Shown here one piece after another: positions 21,301 to 30,746 of a stretch of 33,744 nucleotides of DNA. A program made the position numbers and the translations under genes. The stretch comes from Parachlorella kessleri (lineage: Eukaryota; Chlorophyta; Trebouxiophyceae; Chlorellales; Chlorellaceae). The stretch covers positions 1-33,744 of the forward strand of contig BBXU01003069.1 in the NCBI GenBank assembly GCA_001598975.1, read 5' to 3'. Every line of letters begins with the position of its first letter. Within the stretch, counting starts at the first letter, position 1. The notes beneath the pieces were generated by a model. That model ran no database searches and had not been told where the DNA came from. It saw nothing but the letters and a program-made list of their open reading frames with translations.

Positions 21301-24300
21301 GTCCCGCTGGCTCATTGGGCCTGTCTGCTTTCATTGCATTGGACAATGTGGCCGAAGGGGAGCAGGGGCACCGCAGCTGCTCTAAGGGCTGCGAAGATAG
21401 CGCATCTTGCTGTCGACTCGGGGGGTAAGGCAGCCTTGTGCAAACTGGTGTGCTTGAGTCAAAACTGTTGCGGGGTCATGGCTTCACCTGCTGGCTAATG
21501 TGCCTGAGAAGTGATATCGAAAGCTAGGAGGCGTCCTTATGCGCGGCCAGACTAGCACGGCCCCTGGTTATGTAGCGCACACGATTTTCTAGTGCATCAC
21601 AGACAGGGAAAAAATTGGATAGCTGCAGGACTTTGAAACGGCACCGTCGCCGGGGCCCCACTTGTGACATGGGCATGGGCCAAGGGATGGACGGGAGATC
21701 AATCTAACAAACTAGCTTTGCGCAGGCCCAGGCTGAGCGAAACAAGGAGGCGTTGGGTCGGCTGCACGCCACCGAGGACCGGCTGCTTGAAAGTCAGGCA
21801 GAGCTGGCGGCCGCCAATAGCAAGGTGAACAATCTGCATCTGCAAGACGCATGGCACCCTGTCTCTAGCACCCTGCTCCTAGCTTTTAGACTTCAGTATC
21901 TAGAATAGGCCCGCCCTGTCCAGGTAAGCATTAGTAACTCACGTCACTGGCACTGCAGGTTGATAAGCTGGAGCGCAAGTGCGTTGCGTGCTGTAAAGAC
22001 CTGGAGGAGGCACACGCTGCGCTGGCCCAGCGTGAGCGGGAGGGTGCTGAGCTGGCGGGCCAGCTGGCGGCGGCTCAGGCTGGGCACACGCAGGCCTTGG
22101 CGCGGCTGGAGTTGCTGGCTGGGCAGCTGGCGGGAGCGCAGCAAGAGAAGGTGGGTCATCTTATGATGCATCAAATATGAATCCTAGTGGTGTTCTCTTG
22201 GCTAGTTTTCTCACAAGAAACGGTGTAGGGTAGAGAAAGTGCAAATCATCGTGTGCGTACTGCTGCGGACCTTGACATGTGCCAGAGCTTTTGCAGTGGC
22301 AGCGCGTGTGCACGGGCTTGCGGTGGCCATGGCCGGGGCCGATGAGTAAGTTCCGCTATTGTTTTCATGCATTGGACAGTTGAGCAGGCAGTCTTTTGTT
22401 TTCAGGTGCATGCTGAGCACGCCTTGAGCGAGGCGCAGCGCGAGCTTGCAGCTGCCAGAGAGCATGCCCAGCAGGGCGCTGGCGCCAGCACAGGCATGGA
22501 GGCGCTGCTGCAGGCAAGGCTATGGCCTCTTACTTCCTTGTTCTGGTACCCATGTCGTGGTAATGGGGGTCACTGTGTGCACTAAGTCTGGTAGCGCTTC
22601 CCTGACTGGATAAGGAGCGCTCAAATCACACTGATTCACTGATCCGTTCCTGCGTTATTGCGTATGGAAAGCAGCCTGAGTGGCTGTAAGATCAACATCT
22701 GTCCAGGTGTGTAGGTGCAGGATAGGCAGTACACTTTGGACAGACTTCTTCTCGTTTATTGTACCTGGTGTCCTCATAGCACAAAACTCTCTGCCTAATC
22801 GATCTTTCCGGATTTCTATTGTTGTTCGTCGCTTTAACCCTTACAGGAGAACTTCCTGCTATGCAGGAACTCTTGGCTGCCCAGGCAGCACTGCGGGAAG
22901 AGGGAGCAGCATCTAGGACAGGTTCCAGGTATGTTCAGCAAGCGCCGCCTCATCCGTACTGCCTGCACCTTAGCCTGCCAGCATTATGCTGAAAATGTAG
23001 TTACTACCTTTGGTGGTCTAGGGCAGTGGCCAGGCGAGCCTGCATTTAGCATTTTACCTGAAGTACTGGTAGGCAGTCCTTTTGGCGAGTAGCTGCTCCC
23101 TGGCTTGGGTTTCGGCCGAGAGGGAATAGTGTTCTTTACTTCCGCTATTGCTTGCAGGCCTGCCAGTGGACTTGACATGATGCCAGGCATACCTCTCAAC
23201 CCCCAGCCTGCAGCCGCCGCACAACCCAGCCAAGGGGGCCATGGCAGCCACAGCGGCCAGGGCCAGCATGTGCAGCAGGCTGCTCAGCTGACGCATGCAC
23301 CTGCTGAGATGACAGCGGAGGCGCTGGATGTGGTCCCCAGGGCGCAAGTTCCCGTGCCTATGCGGAGTAGTCAGGAGAGAGCCACAGCAGCAGGTGCGCA
23401 TGCCCAAGGAGCCGGGCAGCGGCACTACAGCGAACCTGCTGAGGTGCTCCAGCCCTATCTTGGGGGCAGTGCTGGTCCCCCGCCGGAGCAGCATCTGCGC
23501 CGGCCATCGTCACAGCTGTCGCACAGGCCTTCTCATCAGGAAGCGGACCAGCAGCAGGGGCTGCGGCACCAGGTTATGGGCCGGCCGCCCTCCAGGCAGC
23601 TGCAAGATGGCGACTGGCAGCTTGGTCCCCAAGGGCAGCAAGAGGCGCTGACACCGGAGCCACGACAGCTTGCGGCGGTCAGGACTGGGGCCCACCCGCA
23701 GCATGCTGAGCAGGGCGGCTGGGAGCGGCCCGAGACGCCACTGTCTGCTGCCACCAGCGGCGACGTGGGGAGCGATGCCTGGTCGGATTCAGGTGTGCAG
23801 GCCAGGGCTGGCACATGGTTTGACATCTTCTTCTTCGCTGATGAGTACCAACAGGGCTTCTGTGTGCCATGCATCGGAACAGTATCTATGCCAACTGCAC
23901 CTCCAGCTTGCTTTTGTAGCAGTGGTTGTCAAGTTCCACCACCACAGCTGTCAGGAGCCTAATATAGCCACCCTGCAGTCGTACAACGTGATGACCTGTG
24001 TGGATGTTTCCTACATCGCCCACAGGCCCTCACATGCCGTGCTGAAACACGCCACGTGAGGACCTCTAACCTGACGCCCCGCCACTGTAATCCTTTCGTC
24101 ATGCCTGCAGGCACCACTGCCGATGGCCCTCCTAAGAAGAAGAAGGGAGCTCTGCATAAGCTTGCAAAGATGCTGCGGGGAGGCGGTAGCGCTAGCAAGG
24201 CACAGCGTGGCTCAGCAGGGGCGGCGGCTGAAAGCGAGCACATACCTGCCCTGCACAGGTGAGGGTGAGGGTGAAGGGGTGCCCTTGCAGTCTTCCTCCT

Positions 24301-25350
24301 ACACTCTTCAGTGGCAAAGGGCGGCTGTTAAGGGGCTTAAGCTGGCACCGTAATAGCGGGCGGCTGACCGGTGCGTTCCCATGCTGTTGTTTGCTTTGTG
24401 CAGCAAATTATATGGGCATCCAGCTGGCTGTCTGACTTTCACCCGAACCTGATATCATGCGGCCAGTGCCATGTTGTGATGCACACTTCCCTGGAAAAGG
24501 CTTTCACTACTGCATATGTGCGTCTCTGGACAGGCTGGACAGCCGCGAGCTGATGCCCCCGCCCCCTCCCCGCCTTCCCAGGTCTTCCCTGGGCCCGCTC
24601 GCCCTGCAGCACCAGCAACAACAGCTGCTGCAGCGCCACAGCATGGCCAGAGCACAAGACGACGAGGCAGCAGCAGGAGCTAGTGGTGCAGGCCGGCAGC
24701 TCCCCGTGTCACAGCAGCAGGCGCAGCAGGAGCAGCAGCAGTACAGAGGAGACAGCGGGAGCCCTGGGGTGGCAGGGCCGCCCCGCCGGCGGGAGTGGCG
24801 GCTGCAAACGCTGCTCCAAGAGGAGCAGGAGCAGCAACGGCAGCAACGGCTGGTAACTCCGGCTGGCAACTCCGGCCAGACCCACACGCTGTGGCTAGTG
24901 GGCAGCCCTGGAGCAGCGACAGCCGATGGTGGCATGGCACAGCCGCCGGCCCTGCCACCCACTCGGCATCAACAACAGCAGCAGCAGTTGAGGAGCAGCA
25001 CAGGCGGCCAAGGCGGCGGTCCTGAGCCAGCAGCAGCAATCAGTGCGAGCTGGGAGCGAGGCAAGAGCTGCTATGTCCTTGGTGAGAATAGCCGTACCGA
25101 TGGCTGGCACCATGATGACACAGCAGGATCTGACGCTGGCCAATGGGATCAGCAGCAGCAGCAGCCCCATGCCTGGCAGCAAGCCCAGTTCAGAGGGCTC
25201 TCTCAGCAGGGCAGGCCTGAGAGTGGGCTGTCAGAGGCGCCTTCGTCGCCTGGAGCGAGTCAGTACTACTTTGCTGATGGCTCCGCTGAAGGAGTGGGGC
25301 CTGCCTTGCACCCACCCTTGCTTCATACAAATGTTTTGTTCGATGGGTAG
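9344..25350 (+). CDS. Very large multi-exon coiled-coil protein (about 2607 aa)
   Basis: Proposed exons: 9344-9472, 9519-9720, 9894-9981, 10037-10069, 10165-10627, 10933-11058, 11338-11451, 11709-11849, 12097-12543, 12738-12829, 13071-13146, 13317-13646, 13922-14062, 14254-14400, 14674-14802, 15058-15189, 15353-15526, 15663-15839, 16205-16350, 16575-16718, 16985-17201, 17733-17891, 18059-18160, 18605-18711, 19038-19188, 19356-20782, 21194-21296, 21726-21824, 21959-22150, 22406-22559, 22847-22928, 23158-23792, 24111-24258, 24534-25350. Phases agree throughout. Residues about 300-1515 and 1866-2075 are Ala/Gln/Glu/Leu heptad-like coiled coil. Residues about 1515-1855 and 2076-2286 are Ser/Pro/Gly low complexity. 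About 2287-2336 is basic (PPKKKKGALHKLAKMLRGG). The C-terminus is Gln/Pro-rich. No motor, kinase or membrane segment is seen. A structural role in cytoskeleton, basal body or Golgi tethering is possible but is inference. Least certain are the first four exons, the start, and the 22513-22847 junction. Confidence 0.7.
14531..14598 (+). pseudogene. Decayed copy of exon 14 inside the following intron
   Basis: The intron after exon 14 contains a stretch that translates in one frame as QQRLRRKAPQLDDAQVHV and then stops. The end of exon 14 reads EQRLRQATLQLEEAQSQ. The nucleotide match is strongest at CAGCGCCTGCGCC. It looks like a tandem exon duplication that has lost its open frame. It is not part of the proposed protein. 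Confidence 0.65.
16758..16801 (+). pseudogene. Decayed partial copy of exon 20 inside the following intron
   Basis: This intron segment reads EHAADVAQLHAG, against EHAAQVTQLQAAHAA in exon 20 just upstream. Identical blocks include GAGCATGCTGC and GCAGCTGCA. Only about 40 bp are recognisable, so chance similarity within a repetitive Gln/Ala-rich gene is possible. The aligned order and nearness favour a decayed duplicate. Confidence 0.5.
17043..17063 (+). repeat. In-frame CAG repeat encoding poly-Gln
   Basis: Six CAG codons and one CAA within exon 21 of the large coiled-coil gene encode seven Gln in a row. The repeat lies inside the coiled-coil part. Other short Gln runs occur in the last exon (for example around 24977-24988 and 25151-25165). 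Confidence 0.9.
21094..21150 (+). pseudogene. Duplicate of the start of exon 27 in the preceding intron
   Basis: After an AG, the sequence GCGCGGCGCAGCCCTGGAGG closely matches the start of exon 27 (GCGCGGTGTAGCCCTTGAGG) about 100 bp further on. In the same phase it reads RGAALEECQ, against RGVALEECQ in the true exon, and then diverges. More degenerate versions of the same unit seem to lie at about 20945-21045. It could be an unused or alternative exon. No good donor is seen after the conserved part, so I treat it as decayed. Confidence 0.6.
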
Positions 25351-26853
25351 GGCTTCATACTTCTTCCGCAACATGCATAAGACATGCCTGCCAGCAACCT
25401 GGGTGCAGTCACAGCCCCCAGCTTGCGTGCCTGACTGGCATATTGCTTATGTCGTCAACAGAGAGCTGACCGAACTTGATATGTATTTGAGTTGCAAGCA
25501 AAGCGGAACGCGTCGCCCCACCAGCATATTTATATAACACCGGCCCAACTTTTACAATAGTATATGCATGCCAGCCACTGGGCCATGACCCCGTGAACAC
25601 AGGCCCACCCCATAAGAGCTGTCACCAGCTGTCCCTCCCCCACCTCCGGGCAGCAGAAGCCCAGTAGGCACACCGCAGCTGGGTCTGCATGCCCACTTGC
25701 AAAGCTCACAGCCTTGCTTTTGACCGATATCACATTATCAAAGGCGGCCCAGGTGGTATACCATTTGCCTGAGACTCACGCACCATACCCATGCAGGGCC
25801 CCTCAGTGAGAAAATGTAAGATTTTTATTGCCATACTCGAGGATAAGGACCCCACCTGGAAGACATCATGATACCCTTGTTTGAGCAAGCAATCAGACAG
25901 ATAAGCCCCAAAGCGGCTGCCAAACGGTAATTAGATAGACAAGTCACAAGGAACAGACTACTGCTATCCTACAAGCCTAATCGCAGTCAGCATGTAGACT
26001 GCTCTCATCCTTCACAGCCTGCCAGTCTACAAGCAACCACGCACCCCCACGCTTTTTAGTCAAACAACATGTCAAGGAGAGCCCACCACCGCCTGCCAAG
26101 CCTAAGAGCGCGGTTATACAAGGTCACTGAATGGGAAGTGATCCCCCACAATGATCCTAACTATCCTAGCCTACTGAAGCAAGGCACAGCACTTTGCAGC
26201 AGCCTTCGATGCATCTAAGCTCAAGTGGTCAGAACATAGCACACCAGCTCGTTGTCAACCGGCCACAAGTAAGGCAGCCTTAGCCGGCCCCACAGATGGG
26301 CTGCCATTGACACGGCCTGACTGGCCTTAGGTAGCCCCAGGCGTCGGCTGCTACTCCTCCTCCCAAGCTGCTTACTTGCTGGCTGCCTTGGCTGAGCAAG
26401 GCTGACGCCCAGCTGCTGTTGGAGAGCGCTGCTTCCATATATCATAAGGCCGTAGCACTCCAGCTCTGCACAAGCACTAGTAGACGCAGTGGTCAGTCCG
26501 ATAGACTCCTCTACGGTAGTACCACGGCTCCAGTCAAGTTCAAGAGTTGATTAATATGAGAGAACACTTGAAACATTTCTCAAATCATAAGAAAGTTGCC
26601 TGGGGCTCACCAAAAACAAAACAGCTCTTCTCACAGTTGGGCTGTTCCCCTAAGCCCCTCCTAACTGAAGTCGCCCTTCCTCCTTGACTTGATGAGGAAC
26701 TGGCCAGCACCTTTTGCAAATCATGATAATGCATGCTAGCACTCTTCAAGGTTTTGTTTCCGTGGCCTTTGCTGGAGGCTACGGTACCCCGCACTGGAGA
26801 CTTAAAACCACTTGTGCACCCACAGAAAGCTTGCTCTCTGCCTCCAAACTCAC
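25351..26853. other. 3' flank of the large gene; no confident gene
   Basis: This is probably the 3' UTR and intergenic DNA. The nearest TGTAA on the plus strand is at 25815-25819, about 465 nt after the stop. The minus strand has open frames at 26221-26445 (74 codons, ATG start) and 26585-26794 (no ATG). These may contain later exons of the minus-strand gene that begins at 27066, but I could not find a junction that settles this. Nothing else is recognised. Confidence 0.4.
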
Positions 26854-27066
26854 CTACTGCATTGTACGCTTTATCTTCTCAAGATAGTTGTTGAGAATAC
26901 TCTCTTGCACTTCCTGCAACGTCTCCTCCAGCCTGCCCTTTGAGCCCTTGTCGATGACCTTCTGCAAAGAGTTATTGGGCTTCTTCCATGCAGCAAAGTT
27001 CTCCGGGGGAAACTCGGCAACCATTTTCCTCAGCGTTTTCACTAGAACAGGGCGCTTGGTCGGCAT
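26854..27066 (-). CDS. Small helical protein or first exon of a larger gene, unknown
   Basis: The frame opens with ATG at 27066 (G at -3) and runs 70 codons. It starts MPTKRPVLVKTLRKMVAEF and continues as a charged helix (KGRLEETLQEVQESILNNYL). Codon use and helix pattern look like real protein. Around the TAG stop the sequence reads CAGTAGGTGAGT, so a donor could fall just before or within it, and the gene may continue in exons further left. One option joins 26859 to an exon starting at 26790, ending soon after at a TAG. I do not recognise the family. A short helical subunit of a larger complex is possible. It is divergent from the CFAP97-type gene starting at 27475. Confidence 0.4.
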   Translation of the reverse strand: MPTKRPVLVKTLRKMVAEFPPENFAAWKKPNNSLQKVIDKGSKGRLEETLQEVQESILNNYLEKIKRTMQ

Positions 27067-27474
27067 GGCACAATGGTCTCTACAACGAGCCCTGCACCCT
27101 AAGCAGAATTACCTTCCAGAATTACCTTCCATTCGTTTCATTGGCCTCCTCGGGCTCTGATACGAACATACTGATACAGCCTTTCTGCTAGTGTACTGCC
27201 TGTACTCCTTCAGCGCGCAGGCGCCAAGCCCACTCATTCCCCAGCTCATTGGCACTTTCCAGTCTTGCTGCCGGCTGAAAGCGTTTGCTCACAAACACCT
27301 GCGAGAAGCCTTTCAGGGGCTGACTCTTCACCCTTTTACGAGAGCCTTGGAGCCCACGGAGCATCGATCTGCCTTGTGGCCAGCCGATAGGTACAGAGCG
27401 GCGTGTTTCATTTTTGCCTGTTAAAACCGCAATTCCTTCGGCGTATAAAGCGCGATTTTCTTCCGCCCCACAGG
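27067..27474. promoter_or_regulatory. Divergent intergenic region, probable shared promoter
   Basis: 408 bp separate the ATG at 27066 (minus) and the ATG at 27475 (plus). It probably carries promoters for both. It contains a perfect 13-bp tandem repeat (27105-27130). An open minus-strand frame crosses the right half and enters the next gene antisense, but shows no protein character. No TATA-like box was identified with confidence. Confidence 0.4.
27105..27130. repeat. 13-bp tandem repeat
   Basis: AGAATTACCTTCC occurs twice head to tail in the divergent intergenic region, about 40 bp upstream of the minus-strand ATG. It could be a duplicated regulatory site or simple slippage. Confidence 0.9.
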
Positions 27475-29747
27475 ATGGACGCCGAGGCTCCTGGAGGCCC
27501 TGCTGCCGCTTCCCCAGAGGCCCAGGGCAGCGGTGTAGAGAGTCCTGCACCACAGGAAGAGACTCTGGAAAATCCTTCCAGCCGTCTTAGCCAGGCAGGG
27601 GCAGCGCAGCCAGCTGAACCTGCACAGGAGCAGGAAGCACTTGGCGAGAACCCTGCGCCAGGCGGGTCGGAGGACCCGATTGCTCAGCAAACTTCACAGC
27701 TGGCTGGATCCGAGTCCTCGGGCCGTGTATCAGAGGGTGCTGTGAGAGCCGGGACTAGGCTTGGTGGTGGCAGGGCTGCAGGCATGGCTGAGCCCGAGCC
27801 TGAGGTGGTCCAGGAAGGTTTGCTGCTGGGTGATGAAGCTGTAGAGCAGGGTGGCACAGACGGTGCCAACAGCCCTGGACCTGACGCTGGTGAGAGCGAG
27901 GTTGGCATTAACATTGTCTCTCCAGCCGCAGCCGGGCGCACCAGCGGCAAGGCAGACGTACTGCACATTGAGCACTCTGAGGACCACCTGGCCCCAGACA
28001 ACCTGGTCGACCTAGCTGTTGAAAGCAGCGACTTGCTGGAGGGCGCAGCGCAGGAGGCTCAGCAGCAGGGTGTGAGCGATGGGATAGCTGCTGTTGCAGT
28101 CATGCGGGAGGGCGCTGGCAGCCGGGCGAAGCTGCCACCTGAGGAGGAGAAGGTGGGCTGCCTTAACCAGCTTATTATTGTGAGATGCCACACAACTGTC
28201 TTCCACAGACGCATGCCAACTGCTTCCTCTGCATTGCAGCTGTTGGGTGCGATCAAGTCGCTGCGTCTGGAGGATCTGAAGCCCAAGACCAAGCCTAGGG
28301 CAGCCTCCATGGTGGTACCTGCGGTCGCCAACCTGAGGCAGGCTGGTGTCAGCACCGGTCTTACCCCACGCAGTGTCCGAGGCCCACTCAGCAGCCGCAC
28401 TCCTAGGGCCCTGGGGGTAGCAGGTACGGATGCCCACTAGATCGTTTCCTGCGAGCCAACAACATCTGAGCGACGCAGTGGTAGCTAGAACGAAGAACTT
28501 TCATAAGGTGGAGCAGCCAGGTTGGACTCAGCTCGTGCCTGTGCGCCTGTGCCTGGATACTGCATGATGCACAAGCGGGAGTCACCTCCGGATGCAGGGA
28601 GCAGCAACAAGGCGCACAAGTTCTCCTTCTCTGCCCCGCCTCATGTTCCCAGAGTAGGTGGCAGTCCGAGACTTGCATCATTATCTCTTGCCAACTTTCC
28701 CAGCTTGTTGTTGGGCACGTCTAATAATGCGCTTGCCCATTGCTGGCCGGCTGGCTGTTGACAAAGGCACCTGGCAGCAACTTGGTGACCCTTACAGAAA
28801 GCTGCTAGTTCTGGACTGCATGCTATGCGGAGGAGACACTTCAACCGCTGTTCTTCTTGGTATATTCTATTTGCAGCCCAAGACTGCAATTCGGCACAAC
28901 TATAGCCACACTCCGCAGCGTGTGCGCCAGATCCTCTTGGACAACGAGGCGCTGGTGAAGCGGCTGGGGGAGATCACTTACAAAGGGTCCAAGATGGAGG
29001 AGCAGTTTGCCAAGCATGACAAGGTAGGTGGCATGGGTGGGTTCGGTGGGGAACATTCACTGAGAGCTTGGGCCGAGCTTATGGCGGGCCTGGGACACGT
29101 GATGATGTAGGTCACTGCATGGAGACATGCCCCGTTTCCAGCAATCCAGTTGCCTTTACTATATATTGCCTACACTCTCAGTGTCCCAGGGGTGATCTGA
29201 CTTGCAACCCAAACTAAGAGTTGCTGACCTGTAAGGGTAGCTGATGTGTTTGTCATCCTGAATTGTTTGCCCGCTATTTTCAAACTTTATGTGTGCTGCT
29301 GAGCAGGCTGTTACCACGATGGAGTCAGGCTGTGCTGTGCGGCGGGCTATGGCTGCCAGCAAGGTCGTGAGGGAGAATCTAGAGCTCTTCAAGCGCCTGC
29401 AGGTGGGGTGGGCACCCATGCAAGTTGTTAGGAGTTCAGGTTTCAACTTGGGGACTGATGAAGCTAAGGAGTCCTGGAAAATTATGCAACCTTCTTGCCT
29501 CAGCACCGTACCGTCCCAGCTTATGAAGCGCCCTTACGGTGCTGCTTTGTAGGCTGCCAAGCCGTCACCTACTGTCTCCCGGAAGGAGCACCGCAAGAGC
29601 TTTGACAAGTCTCGAGACTATGTGGCCAACCTAGCCATGATGAGGCAGGGTTCACCCGTGCTGGCGGCCGTTGGTGGCATCAGCAGGCGCTCGCTGGTGA
29701 TGCCCATGCCACATGACGCGTTTGTAGCGGATCAAGTGCAGGAGTGA
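27475..29747 (+). CDS. CFAP97/Hemingway-domain protein
   Basis: Six proposed exons, 27475-28152, 28240-28423, 28598-28653, 28877-29023, 29307-29402 and 29553-29747, join in phase and give about 451 residues. The ATG has A at -3 and G at +4. Residues 1 to about 225 are acidic and low complexity. The C-terminal part (about 313-425) matches the CFAP97 (Hemingway) pattern: an Asn-Glu helix (RQILLDNEALVKRL), then RENLELFKRLQAAKPSPTV, then a charged segment with DYVANLAMM. In animals this domain belongs to proteins tied to cilia or flagella and sperm tail axonemes, so a ciliary role is likely by family. The sequence itself does not show where it acts. TGTAA motifs at 30173, 30183 and 30221 may serve polyadenylation. 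Confidence 0.75.
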
Positions 29748-30351
29748 CACCCGACATTGGCAGAGAAGGCTGAGGTGCTGGGCTGAAGTGGCAGGGCCAC
29801 TGGCATAGCATACCTTCAGGGGAGCGGGGTTATGATGTGACCCACAGCAGTGTGGGCACCAGCTGGCAGGGTATGGCATGCTCTTGTTAAAGGCTCTGAG
29901 AGCTGTGATGTGCATAACAACACAGTGCAGTTTATGCTATTGGCTGTTCTGGGTTGTGTGACGGCTCTGAGTGGTTGGGAAAACCTCATCGTGGCTGGCA
30001 AGCAAGTGTGCCCTTTTAGCTCCTAGCTGATCCCTGCTATTGAACCATCAATAGGTAGCGGTAGCTTTGTTCTTTTTATAAGGACCTACGCAAGATGTAT
30101 ATATTTGTTGCTGGTTTTCCCACTACTGGTGTCCATAATTGGGCTATTATGTCAAGCTTCCCCAACCTCATATGTAAACATATGTAAACTCACATTCCAC
30201 ACAATTTTGTACATCTTCCTTGTAATGGGAACAACCATGTTCAACAAAGACAATCATGTAGGCAAGGAACAGCTTGGTGGAAGACATTAATGTCCCAGCC
30301 TCATGAATAGCACACCAAGAGGTAACACGGCGCACCCCACTGCATCGCCAC
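29748..30351. other. Convergent 3' region
   Basis: The plus-strand CFAP97-type gene and the minus-strand small membrane-protein gene converge here. On the plus strand TGTAA occurs at 30173-30177, 30183-30187 and 30221-30225, about 430-470 nt after the stop. The first two lie in a short direct repeat, CATATGTAAA twice. No gene is seen. Confidence 0.5.
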
Positions 30352-30564
30352 CTACTTCCGTCTATCCAGCTGCCGGAGCTGCTCCTCAAAATGTTTTTGG
30401 AAATCCTTGGAATCCACCTGTTGCTGTTGCTGTCCCTGCTTGGGTGGTGGTCCTGTCAGGTTGGCCTTCTTGGCGACACTAGTAAGAGCCAGGGCCAGAA
30501 AGGTGCCACAGCAGACAATGCCCATGACTGCAAAGGAGACACGATCCCCTATGCGCCCTGCCAT
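30352..30564 (-). CDS. Small single-pass membrane protein (70 aa)
   Basis: The ATG at 30564 sits in a perfect Kozak-type context (GCCACCATGG), which decides the start although the frame is open further upstream without another ATG. The product starts MAGRIGDRVSFAVMGIVCCG. Residues about 10-31 form one hydrophobic transmembrane helix. It is followed by a Lys-containing turn, a Gly/Pro/Gln-rich linker and a charged C-terminal helix (KHFEEQLRQLDRRK). The positive residues on both sides leave topology open. No family is recognised. Short proteins of this kind are often organelle inner-membrane complex subunits or assembly factors, but that is only a guess. No intron is needed. It lies downstream of the uL14 gene on the same strand. 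Confidence 0.6.
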   Translation of the reverse strand: MAGRIGDRVSFAVMGIVCCGTFLALALTSVAKKANLTGPPPKQGQQQQQVDSKDFQKHFEEQLRQLDRRK

Positions 30565-30704
30565 GGTGGCCCTGGGCGGCACAGTGCGTGAGGCAACACT
30601 GTGCTCCAACCCTCCAGCAGCAGGCTGCACTGTCACGGCTACGCAGAGCCAAATGCCGCTGCACTGTTCCTCTTCTCCTACTGGTTTGCGGTTGCGGACT
30701 AGTC

Positions 30705-30732
30705 AGCAAGCTAAATAGCTAATTAGCTTGCT
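30705..30732. other. Perfect inverted repeat, 10-bp arms
   Basis: AGCAAGCTAA and TTAGCTTGCT are exact inverse complements, separated by 8 nt. In the uL14 transcript this would form a hairpin starting 14 nt after the stop codon. It also lies about 140 bp upstream of the small membrane-protein ATG. It could be a 3' UTR stem or a protein-binding site. AT content in the stem is 60%. Confidence 0.7.
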
Positions 30733-30746
30733 GGCTGGCTGGACAC

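Noticed and set aside
27188..27553. Minus-strand open frame of 121 codons over the start of the CFAP97-type gene
   Set aside because: It has no known features and overlaps a well-supported start codon on the other strand.
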